Below the pieces are notes generated by a model that ran no database searches, had not been told where the DNA came from, and saw only the letters and a program-made list of their open reading frames with translations. Positions 45,425-53,930 of a stretch of 64,000 bases of DNA are shown here, piece by piece (the first letter of the stretch is position 1; each line of letters starts with the position of its first letter). Source of the DNA: Cytophagaceae bacterium (GTDB taxonomy: Bacteria > Bacteroidota > Bacteroidia > Cytophagales > Flexibacteraceae); NCBI GenBank assembly GCA_027485575.1, contig JAIXQU010000112.1, positions 1 through 64,000 of the forward strand, read 5' to 3'. Both the position numbers and the translations under genes were made by a program.

Positions 45425-47548
45425 TTAGTTTAGGGCTACGGTTTGAAACCGATTGGCTCTGAAATTGACTACTTTGTAACTGTGGTTTAAATCTGACCAA
45501 TTTTTAAGGGTTCTTTCATTCCAGTCAACCCAAATTTCTTTAGGTTCTATTCCTTTCAATGCATTTTCAATGGTTTTGAAGCCAGCCTGCTGCACAATCA
45601 GGAAATCGACAGGCAGTTTTTGTTGGACTGTTGTATCCATTTTCAAATAATTTCCCAGAAACAGGAATCGTTTTCCACTTTCGACAACCAGGATGCTTTT
45701 CTTTTTGTCGTCCTTTTTACTCTGGGAAATTATAATCCCTTTTTTACAAAATGAAGATATCTGATGCAGGTGGAATCCTTCTCTAAGGGACTTGATTTCA
45801 AAAGAATTTTGCCCTTTGGATGTATCTGAAGCAAGCAAAGTTAGTTGGGCTGTCCGGCCTTGAAGTCGGGCAATCATCCAGTCTTTTTTTGTTCTAAAGG
45901 CATAATTAACCTGTGGTCTTTTCCATAAATAAATCTGATAGCCCAGAATGCCAATAGAATAAAGCAGAAGAAAAAATAAGCTGTAAACCAACATCTTATA
46001 ATTTGTTCTAAGAATCCAAAGCTGAAGGAAAACCAAAAACCCGAGTAATAGGAAAATCGCCCAGTTAGGTATGTAGATTTGGTCTAAAGTGCTAAACGGT
46101 AAACCTGCAATCCAGAGCACAAATTGGTTTAAGCAAAAAATAAGGAAATGGATAACCCATGCCACCCCATGTGCCAGCCCTGGCAGAAATGAAGTTAAAA
46201 TCAAGGCTATTCCGCAATATATCAATCCATTGGAAACAGGAACAGCCACCAGATTGGCCATTAAAAAATAAACAGGAAACTGGTGAAAATAGTATACTAT
46301 CAAAGGAAAAGTTGCGAGTGTTGCCGAAATGGTGATGCTGGTTGATTCCCAAAAAAAACGTAGGACCTTATTTTTAAATGAAACAAGTTCCTTTATAGGT
46401 TTGTCAAAACTAAGAATCCCATAAACAGCAGCAAATGACAACTGGTATCCAACGTCATAAACGATTTCTACATCCAATAAGAAAAGAATAATGGTTCCCA
46501 GGCAAAGGCCGTTGATGGGTAAGCCTGGTTTTTTTAACAGTTCTCCAATTTGGATAATGGTGAAAATGGTTACCGCCCTCAAGACAGATGGGCTCAATCC
46601 GGTGACCATGGCATAAAGCCAAAGCAAACCAATCACCATTACTGAGAAAGCTGTTTGCCCGTATTGAAACCTTTTAACCCATCCAAGAATGGTAGTCAGA
46701 AATACGAAAATGAGTCCGACATGCATGCCAGAAACGGCCAGAATATGTGTAACGCCTGCCGCTGAATAAGCCGATTTTAGTTCCGGATCTATCTTCCTGC
46801 GGATACCCAGCAAAAGAGCAGAAAGCATGAAGCCATCATCTTGTTCAATGCTTAACTGGTTGATTTTGTTTTCCATCCAAAACCGGATTTGATGAGAGAA
46901 GTAAACCAAACGATTTGGGTAAGGCTGCCCTGCGCTTGAAAAATCATTGGCAGAAACGAAAACCTGAAAGCCAATTCCTTTTCTATTGTAATATTTTTTG
47001 GCATCGAATTGGCCGGGAATCGAAGGCTTTTCTATTTCTGAAAGTTCCTTACCTACCAAAATTCTGTCGCCATTTTGAAAGGTCTGGTTCCCGATTCCTG
47101 AAAATTGCAGCAACACTTTCCCATCATAATTTTGCCAGCCCTTGTTGGTTTTTATTTTTTCAACAAAAGCCTGACATCTTATTTTTTCAGGACCGTTGTT
47201 GCCGAAGTTTTCATCTATCCGGCAAAGGAAACTTGTATTGGCAGGGATAGTTTGGGTGTCAGATTGAAAAGCAGCCAACCCCATTCCGATACCAGCAAAT
47301 GACAACCAAAACGAAATCTGCCTTAAAATCTGAATCGACTTTCCTGATTTCTCAACAAACCAATCACTCCAGATCAGCATAGATCCAAAAAGAACCAGAA
47401 GAAGAAAACAGAGGGTAATTATTTCAATTCCAGGCGATAGGCTGTCAAAAACTACTTTTCCAAGTACCAGAAAGCAGAGGGCCTGCAAAAGTGGATTGGT
47501 TGTCCATTGGAACACCTGGGAACGAAGTTGCAATCTGGTCAAATTCAA
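45425..47548 (-). CDS. ComEC/Rec2 family DNA-uptake channel protein
   Basis: ALLLGIRRKIDPELKSAYSAAGVTHILAVSGMHVGLIF, SPSVLRAVTIFTIIQIGEL, GYQLSFAAVYGILSF. Confidence 0.93.
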   Translation of the reverse strand: MNLTRLQLRSQVFQWTTNPLLQALCFLVLGKVVFDSLSPGIEIITLCFLLLVLFGSMLIWSDWFVEKSGKSIQILRQISFWLSFAGIGMGLAAFQSDTQTIPANTSFLCRIDENFGNNGPEKIRCQAFVEKIKTNKGWQNYDGKVLLQFSGIGNQTFQNGDRILVGKELSEIEKPSIPGQFDAKKYYNRKGIGFQVFVSANDFSSAGQPYPNRLVYFSHQIRFWMENKINQLSIEQDDGFMLSALLLGIRRKIDPELKSAYSAAGVTHILAVSGMHVGLIFVFLTTILGWVKRFQYGQTAFSVMVIGLLWLYAMVTGLSPSVLRAVTIFTIIQIGELLKKPGLPINGLCLGTIILFLLDVEIVYDVGYQLSFAAVYGILSFDKPIKELVSFKNKVLRFFWESTSITISATLATFPLIVYYFHQFPVYFLMANLVAVPVSNGLIYCGIALILTSFLPGLAHGVAWVIHFLIFCLNQFVLWIAGLPFSTLDQIYIPNWAIFLLLGFLVFLQLWILRTNYKMLVYSLFFLLLYSIGILGYQIYLWKRPQVNYAFRTKKDWMIARLQGRTAQLTLLASDTSKGQNSFEIKSLREGFHLHQISSFCKKGIIISQSKKDDKKKSILVVESGKRFLFLGNYLKMDTTVQQKLPVDFLIVQQAGFKTIENALKGIEPKEIWVDWNERTLKNWSDLNHSYKVVNFRANRFQTVALN

Positions 47549-47688
47549 AGCTTTTTAGTTTCTGATTTGAAATTGAAGAAAGGGAAAAAAGATATATCAA
47601 CAAAAATCTATTTTAAATGCTCCCTTTTACCTTGGTGCAGGTTAAAGTAATTGAAAATCTACAATGAAATTTACCTGGGTTTTAATTC

Positions 47689-48315
47689 CTATTCATTGTT
47701 TTTAGATTCAACCTCAAGCCTGGAATTTTCTTCTTTGAGCCATCTGTGTTGAAAAATAAGCAATGTGGCAACCGAGCAGAAAATGGTGGCATCGGCAATG
47801 TTGAATATGGGCCAGAAGGCATAATACTGTCCTCCAAAAACTGGAATCCAATCTGGCAAAAATCCTTCCCAGATATCCACATAAAGCATATCTATTACCT
47901 GCCCATGCAACCAGGGAGAATGGCTTCCTTCAGGTGCGTTGTTCAGTAAAACGCCGTAAAAGACGGAATCGAAAAGGTTACCCATTGCTCCACCTAAAAT
48001 GAGGGCAATGCAAATGACATACCCTTTGTGCATTTTCTTTTGGATCAGGGTAAATAAATAATAGGCAATACCTACCATGGCAAGTAATCTGAAACTGGTA
48101 AGCATCAATTTCCCGTAATCAGAACCAAGTTCAAGACCAAAAGCCATACCAGGGTTCAGGGTGTAATGCAGCTTAAACCACTCCCCAAATATCTTGATTT
48201 GGCCTGGCAAACCGTATTCCATGTAGTTGTGGACCAGTAATTTGGTGATTTGGTCAAAGACTATGACTATAAAACTAAGGCCAAAGTACTGGAGATACTC
48301 TCTTTTGAAATTCAT
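47689..48315 (-). CDS. lspA: lipoprotein signal peptidase
   Basis: VFDQITKLLV, LNPGMAFGL, GGAMGNLFDSVFYG, GQVIDMLYVDIW, FNIADATI. Confidence 0.95.
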   Translation of the reverse strand: MNFKREYLQYFGLSFIVIVFDQITKLLVHNYMEYGLPGQIKIFGEWFKLHYTLNPGMAFGLELGSDYGKLMLTSFRLLAMVGIAYYLFTLIQKKMHKGYVICIALILGGAMGNLFDSVFYGVLLNNAPEGSHSPWLHGQVIDMLYVDIWEGFLPDWIPVFGGQYYAFWPIFNIADATIFCSVATLLIFQHRWLKEENSRLEVESKNNE

Positions 48316-48364
48316 TTATTTTTTTGACAGTCAGATTCAGGAATTTTTATCTCAAACCCGGTTT

Positions 48365-49327
48365 TTACATGAGTTTGGTAATGATGTCTTCTACCGAATG
48401 GCCTTCTGCTTCTGCTTTAAAGTTGCGCACCACCCTGTGCCGCATCACTTCCAGCGCTATGGCCCTAACATCTTCAATATCCGGAGAATATTTTCCTACC
48501 ATTAATGAATGACATTTTGCAGCCAGAATAAGACTTTGAGATGCTCTTGGTCCTGCTCCCCATTCCAGAAAGTCATTGGCTTCTTTAGCTGCTGTTTCGG
48601 TGTTGGGTCTGGTTTTAGAGGCAAGCCGCACAGCGTATTCCGCAACATTTTGAGTCACCGGAACACGGCGAACCAAATGCTGAAAGGCAATGATTTCTTC
48701 CTTGCCCATTATTTTTTTTATCTCCGGCTTTTCATCGCTGGTAGTAGCCTGAACTATTTTCACCTCATCGGCAAAACTTGGGTAGCCTACCTTAATGTTA
48801 AACATAAACCTGTCAAGCTGTGCTTCTGGCAATGGATATGTGCCTTCCTGCTCAATCGGATTTTGTGTGGCGAGTACAAAAAATGGTCTGTCCAAATCAA
48901 ATTTTTGTCCTGCAACTGTTACCGCATACTCCTGCATGGACTCCAATAACGCGGCTTGCGTTTTGGGAGGTGTCCTGTTGATTTCATCTGCAAGAATGAT
49001 ATTGGCAAAAATAGGACCTTGAACAAATTTAAAATTCCGATTCTGGTCCATGGTTTCTGACCCAACAATGTCTGAAGGCATCAAATCCGGAGTAAACTGA
49101 ATTCTTTTAAAACTCAAATCCAGGGCCCTCGCTACGGTTGAAATCAAAAGTGTTTTTGCCAAACCTGGCACACCCACCAAAAGGCTATGGCCCTGAGAAA
49201 AGATAGAGATCAACAAAGAGCTAACTACCTGGTCCTGCCCGATTACAATTTTTCCAATTTCTTTTTGAAGGGCAACAAAACTGGCGTTCAGTGCCTGAGC
49301 TGCTTCCCCATCATCTTTCCAATTCAT
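48365..49327 (-). CDS. MoxR-family AAA+ ATPase
   Basis: SLLVGVPGLAKTLL, IILADEINRTPPKTQAALLESMQEYAVTVAG, FFVLATQNPIEQEGTYPLPEAQLDRF. Confidence 0.96.
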   Translation of the reverse strand: MNWKDDGEAAQALNASFVALQKEIGKIVIGQDQVVSSLLISIFSQGHSLLVGVPGLAKTLLISTVARALDLSFKRIQFTPDLMPSDIVGSETMDQNRNFKFVQGPIFANIILADEINRTPPKTQAALLESMQEYAVTVAGQKFDLDRPFFVLATQNPIEQEGTYPLPEAQLDRFMFNIKVGYPSFADEVKIVQATTSDEKPEIKKIMGKEEIIAFQHLVRRVPVTQNVAEYAVRLASKTRPNTETAAKEANDFLEWGAGPRASQSLILAAKCHSLMVGKYSPDIEDVRAIALEVMRHRVVRNFKAEAEGHSVEDIITKLM

Positions 49328-49355
49328 ACCTTTTTTAATCTATAAGTAGTTTAAA

Positions 49356-50738
49356 CTAAAAGTCTTCGTCTTTCAGGATTTCACAATCGGCATAATCTTT
49401 TTCCCGACTAATAAATACTTCTGATTTTGTTTTCCTGAACCAGGATTTGATGGCTTCCCCTTTTTTCTTTTCCAAAGTAGCCATCTGTATCTTTTGATAA
49501 TCCTGTTTCAGGTTGGCCTCGTGAGGCAATATTTTTGATTTGAAGTAAAGTATCCGGGCACCTTTTTTTCCATCCTGAGTTTTAAATGCTTCAGGTTTGG
49601 TATAAGTCCCGGGTTTTAAAGAGTCAATTTTGAAAAAAATGGCCGGGTCAAGATTTTCTGTTGCAATTTTGGTCAGCCCAGTCTGCGGGTCAGCAAAAAA
49701 ACCACCGTTTTGAGTTGTTTCTTTGTCTTCAGAATATTTTTTAGCAGCATCCTCAAATTTGATACTGTCGCCAACCAATGCTTTCCGAATGCTATCCAAA
49801 CGGGTAAAACTAACCATAATGTCTTCTTCCCCTGATTCGGGCTTTATCAAAATGTGCCTTGAGTTGTATTCATTTCCCTTTTTCTCCAGAAGTTGAATCA
49901 GGTGAAATCCAAAAGGGGATTCAACAATTTCGCTTATACCTTTAGGTTCCAGTTTTAAGGCAGCTGCTTCATATTCAGGCACCATTGCTCCCTTTCCCCA
50001 AAAACCAAGATTTCCTCCATCTTTTGCTGAGCCCGGGTCTTCTGAATAGGCTTTGGCCAGAAATTCGAAATCCACACCTCCTTCTACAATTTGTTTTTTA
50101 ATGTCTTCCAGCTTTTTTCTGGCTTCTATTTTCCGGGATTTTCCAACTTTCCCCAAAATGACTATTTGTCCAACTTCCACCTCGGTAGAAAAAAATGGAA
50201 GTGAATCTTTGGGTATGTCATTAAAAAATCTTTTGACCTCGTTTGGAGTCACTTTGATATTCTTGCTGATGCTTTCCTGTACTTTTTGAATCAGCATCTG
50301 GTCCCTCACATCTTTTTTAAGTTCTTCCTTAAATTGGTCAATGGTTTTATGATAATATTCCTCCAGTTTTTCTTTTGAACCGATGGTTTGAATCATATAG
50401 TTCATTCTGCGGGTCAATTGGTCATCCACCATGTTGTCTTCAACCGTTACAGAATCAATATCTGCTTTGGCAAGCATCATTTTGTTGATAAGCAACTGTT
50501 CAAAAACCTTGCATTTAAGATTAGATTCAGGCAATCCTGAATTTTGCTGTTTGGCCTGCAAATATCCAAGTTCAACTTCAGATTTCAGGATAATTTGATT
50601 GTCTATTTTGGCAACAATTTTATCCACAACGGGTCCACCCTGGTATTGCGCCATTGCAGCTTTTGACCACAAAAGAAAGCCCACTGAAAGAAATTTCAGG
50701 AGTAAAATTTTGGGTAAATACAAGGTTAAGACTTTCAT
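49356..50738 (-). CDS. SurA-like periplasmic peptidyl-prolyl isomerase
   Basis: VDKIVAKIDNQIILKSEVE SurA N-term; two PpiC-type parvulin segments (DGGNLGFWGKGAMVPEYEAAAL...). Confidence 0.93.
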   Translation of the reverse strand: MKVLTLYLPKILLLKFLSVGFLLWSKAAMAQYQGGPVVDKIVAKIDNQIILKSEVELGYLQAKQQNSGLPESNLKCKVFEQLLINKMMLAKADIDSVTVEDNMVDDQLTRRMNYMIQTIGSKEKLEEYYHKTIDQFKEELKKDVRDQMLIQKVQESISKNIKVTPNEVKRFFNDIPKDSLPFFSTEVEVGQIVILGKVGKSRKIEARKKLEDIKKQIVEGGVDFEFLAKAYSEDPGSAKDGGNLGFWGKGAMVPEYEAAALKLEPKGISEIVESPFGFHLIQLLEKKGNEYNSRHILIKPESGEEDIMVSFTRLDSIRKALVGDSIKFEDAAKKYSEDKETTQNGGFFADPQTGLTKIATENLDPAIFFKIDSLKPGTYTKPEAFKTQDGKKGARILYFKSKILPHEANLKQDYQKIQMATLEKKKGEAIKSWFRKTKSEVFISREKDYADCEILKDEDF

Positions 50739-50764
50739 TTTGGAATGTTGCTAAGAAACAACAA

Positions 50765-50790
50765 AGGCGGGCTTCTTTTACGGCCCGCCT
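50765..50790 (-). terminator. hairpin between the two PPIase genes
   Basis: AGGCGGGC...GCCCGCCT perfect 8-bp stem; weak U-rich tail. Confidence 0.55.
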
Positions 50791-50815
50791 GTTTATTTTA
50801 AATAATTTCTAGTTA

Positions 50816-53185
50816 CTATTTAGTAATCAACTTTTTAACCAATGTTTCGTCGATTTTAACCGGATGTAAAACTTTCATGCCATCTATCCATTGCTTTTCC
50901 AGATAGTTTTGGTAATCAGAAATGACAGCACCACGGGCTTCGTCAAATGTTTTTTGTCTTGGCGCTTCAATGGCGTCAACCACAACATAGTTGATTCTTC
51001 CATTGTTTTCTATGGTATAGTTTCCTGGTTTCCATTCTTTTAATTGGTCAATCACCTTATTTTCTTCTTTCTGGAAAAGACCATCAGTTACCTGAAGGCT
51101 AAGAGGTTCGTTCGCATTTGCCAACCTTTCCATAATTTTTGGTGAGTTGGAAAAAACCCTGAAACTAACCCTTCGGCTATCCTCCGGAGTGGCCATGAAA
51201 TTGATTTTACCGGAATCTTTTACCATGATTCTGGATCTTTCTACACCAAGGCTTACCAAAGTATCAACTACATGATTTGCTCTTTTCAAAGCGATAGAAG
51301 CTTTTTCATCTTTGGCAGCAAAACCAGCAACCTCGATTGTTAAAGACTTGTCTCTTTTCAGATTTTCAGCATGTGTTCTTATGCTTAATCCATTCTTAAT
51401 CCCAATTTCTTTTCCTTTGGTTGAGAATTTGGCTGCATCAAATTTAAGGTCGTTGACAAAGAAGTTTTTTGAAGCAAGCTTCGATTTTACATTGTCTAAT
51501 GATTTTTGATTGGAAGCTGAGTAAATGGTGGCTTTTATTCTTTCGTTCCAATTGTATTTGTTTTTGTTTTCAGCATGGTAAGATTTCAAACCGGAAGTAT
51601 CTTCTATGGCTTTGGTCCAAACTTTCTTGTCCATTAGGGTAAAAAGTAAAATACCATCACGATATTCTTTTACCAACATTTTATAATCTTCATATTTTTC
51701 ATTCAAATGGCTTTCTTCATAATCCAGAACTGCTTGGTCTGCAAAATCTTTGTAAAGCAACTTCATTTGATAATCAGGTGCTTTTGATTTGGTCGCTTGT
51801 TGTTTTTTCTCAGCATATTGGAAAAAGTCTCTTAAGGAATACTTCTTTTCCTTTATGGTAATTATGGTTTCATCTAATCTTTTGTCTGCCATATCATATT
51901 TCCACTTTGCACCGGGCAGATTCGTATCTGCCTTCGAGGCGGCATAGGCGATTAATGGCTTGTTTTCAACCAGTTTGTTCTCTTTTTTAAGTCGGGCTAT
52001 CAATACTGATTTATTCAATTCAGATCTTGAATCTTTGGATACTTTGGTTTCCAGACTTGGCTTTAACTCCTCAAAAGACTCAAGCATCTTTCTGTTTTTA
52101 AGCTTTACAATGTGCCATCCAAAAGGGGTTTGAAATGGCATTGAGAAACTATTTGTATCTTTCAATGCGAAGGCCGCATTTTCGAATGAAGGCACCATCG
52201 TTCCAGTGCCAAAAGCTGGAAGGACTCCTCCTTTTGTTTTGGAATCGGTATGGTCAGAAAACTCAAGAGCAAGGCTGGAGAAATTTTCGTTTTTCTTCAA
52301 TCTGTCATAAATGTCAAATATCTTTTTTCTGGCGGCAATTGAATCTTCTTCCGGCATTCCTGGGTTTGACCTAACCATGATGTGGGCCACTGTGATTTGT
52401 CCTTGAGAAGGCCTTCTGTCAAGAACTTTGATGATGTGGTATCCAAATTGAGTTCTTATAGGTTCAGAAATTGCGCCTTTTGCCGTTTTAAATGCCACAT
52501 CTTCAAAAGGATAAACCATTTGCATGGCTGTAAAAAAACCAAGATTCCCGTCATTGTATTTGGCGGAAGGGTCGTCAGATTTATCTTTTGCCAACTTTTC
52601 AAATGCGTCGCCTCCCAATATTTTTTTTCTGATTTCCATCGCCTTGTTGTATGCTGCCAAAGTATCTTTAGGGTCAGCCTTTGCATCGCATTTGATGAGA
52701 ATATGAGAGGCATTAACCTCTTCCTTCATCCTTTCATAGGCTTCTTTTACAAGTTTTTCGGTTACAGATTTATCTGTCAGGTAGGGTTTTGCCAGTTGTT
52801 TTCTGTATCCCTCCAATTCTTTTTTGAAGGCATTGGTAGTATCTAAGCCTTCTTTTTCAGCATCCATTACCTTCAGTTTGAAATTGACATACAAGTCAAC
52901 ATACTCCCTCACACTTTTCTCTGAATTGGCATCAGAAGTATTGGAGTTGTTCTTTCCATAGACATATTTAAATTCCTTGTAAGGAACCTCAGATTTGCCG
53001 ATTGTCATGATGGGTTTGGCATCATCTGGATTTACGGCAACTGCTGCCGCTGCCGCTGGTTTTGTAATTTTCTTGGTTGAAATTGTCTTTCCTTTTTGGG
53101 AATATGCGCTGAAACCTATCAGCGAAACAAGAAGAATTGAACTTAAAGCTCTGGTATACACGGTTTTCTTAGTTTCGTTTTTCAA
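50816..53185 (-). CDS. two-parvulin-domain PPIase with embedded OmpA-like module
   Basis: NASHILIKCDA..., VAHIMVRSNPG parvulin starts; VAGFAAKDEKASIALKRANHVVDTLVSLGVERSRIMVKDSG...DSRRVSFRVF OmpA-like. Confidence 0.88.
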   Translation of the reverse strand: MKNETKKTVYTRALSSILLVSLIGFSAYSQKGKTISTKKITKPAAAAAVAVNPDDAKPIMTIGKSEVPYKEFKYVYGKNNSNTSDANSEKSVREYVDLYVNFKLKVMDAEKEGLDTTNAFKKELEGYRKQLAKPYLTDKSVTEKLVKEAYERMKEEVNASHILIKCDAKADPKDTLAAYNKAMEIRKKILGGDAFEKLAKDKSDDPSAKYNDGNLGFFTAMQMVYPFEDVAFKTAKGAISEPIRTQFGYHIIKVLDRRPSQGQITVAHIMVRSNPGMPEEDSIAARKKIFDIYDRLKKNENFSSLALEFSDHTDSKTKGGVLPAFGTGTMVPSFENAAFALKDTNSFSMPFQTPFGWHIVKLKNRKMLESFEELKPSLETKVSKDSRSELNKSVLIARLKKENKLVENKPLIAYAASKADTNLPGAKWKYDMADKRLDETIITIKEKKYSLRDFFQYAEKKQQATKSKAPDYQMKLLYKDFADQAVLDYEESHLNEKYEDYKMLVKEYRDGILLFTLMDKKVWTKAIEDTSGLKSYHAENKNKYNWNERIKATIYSASNQKSLDNVKSKLASKNFFVNDLKFDAAKFSTKGKEIGIKNGLSIRTHAENLKRDKSLTIEVAGFAAKDEKASIALKRANHVVDTLVSLGVERSRIMVKDSGKINFMATPEDSRRVSFRVFSNSPKIMERLANANEPLSLQVTDGLFQKEENKVIDQLKEWKPGNYTIENNGRINYVVVDAIEAPRQKTFDEARGAVISDYQNYLEKQWIDGMKVLHPVKIDETLVKKLITK

Positions 53186-53252
53186 TAAAAATTAGGGTGC
53201 AAGATTAATGAAAAAACTAATCCATTAATACAATAGTTTGCTAATCATTTTT

Positions 53253-53684
53253 TTAAAGGTTTTTGAGTTCAAAATACAAGGCAATGAACTGGTCTTCTGC
53301 CTCACGCATTTTTGTGATGTCTTTAGGGGACTTATCCTTCAAACCGCATAAATGCAAAACCCCATGACCTAAAATACGGAGATATTCTTCCAGAATTCCG
53401 TTGCCATATATTTTTGAATTCTCCTCAATTCTATCTGTACTGATAAAAATATCTCCATCCAAAAGATCGGCATTTTCCGAATTGTCAAAAGTGATTATGT
53501 CGGTGTAATAATCATGGTTCAGGTATTTCTTATTCATTTCCAAAAGCTCCTCGTCTGAAACGAATATATAGTTTATCTCACCGGAGATTTTGCCAAACTT
53601 TTCAAGTGTTTTTTTAACACAAGATTTGGTTAAATTTTTTGAAGGAAATTTTTTGGAGGGTGCACTTGTAAAAGTAATTGGCAT
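53253..53684 (-). CDS. ybeY: rRNA maturation endoribonuclease YbeY
   Basis: INYIFVSDEELLEMNKKYLNHDYYTDIITFD, GDIFISTDRI, ILGHGVLHLCGLKDKS. Confidence 0.92.
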   Translation of the reverse strand: MPITFTSAPSKKFPSKNLTKSCVKKTLEKFGKISGEINYIFVSDEELLEMNKKYLNHDYYTDIITFDNSENADLLDGDIFISTDRIEENSKIYGNGILEEYLRILGHGVLHLCGLKDKSPKDITKMREAEDQFIALYFELKNL

Positions 53685-53930
53685 TTTCTTTCTTTATCTA
53701 TGGCAAAAGTAAAGTATCAAGGCTCACCAATTTAATTTTTCAAACGGCAATGGCAACATTGACGAAAATGCACGCAACATAAAACTGAATCAATTATCGA
53801 TTTAAATACTTGAAAAACAGTGATTTATGATGTTGCGCAAATTTTTATTTAATTTATTTCTGGCAATAAGTTTGTCAATCTGACCTTCTACTGCTTTGCT
53901 TTGCCCTGATTTTTATTATCATATATATCA

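Noticed and set aside
48509-48949. 146-aa plus-strand ORF
   Set aside because: Antisense shadow of the MoxR ATPase; no recognisable domain.
48365-49327. MoxR ATPase lacking an adjacent DUF58/VWA partner
   Set aside because: Partners are often dispersed or just absent locally; not strong enough as a finding.
52382-52846. 154-aa plus-strand ORF
   Set aside because: Antisense to the parvulin PPIase; Cys/Phe-rich translation typical of shadow ORFs.
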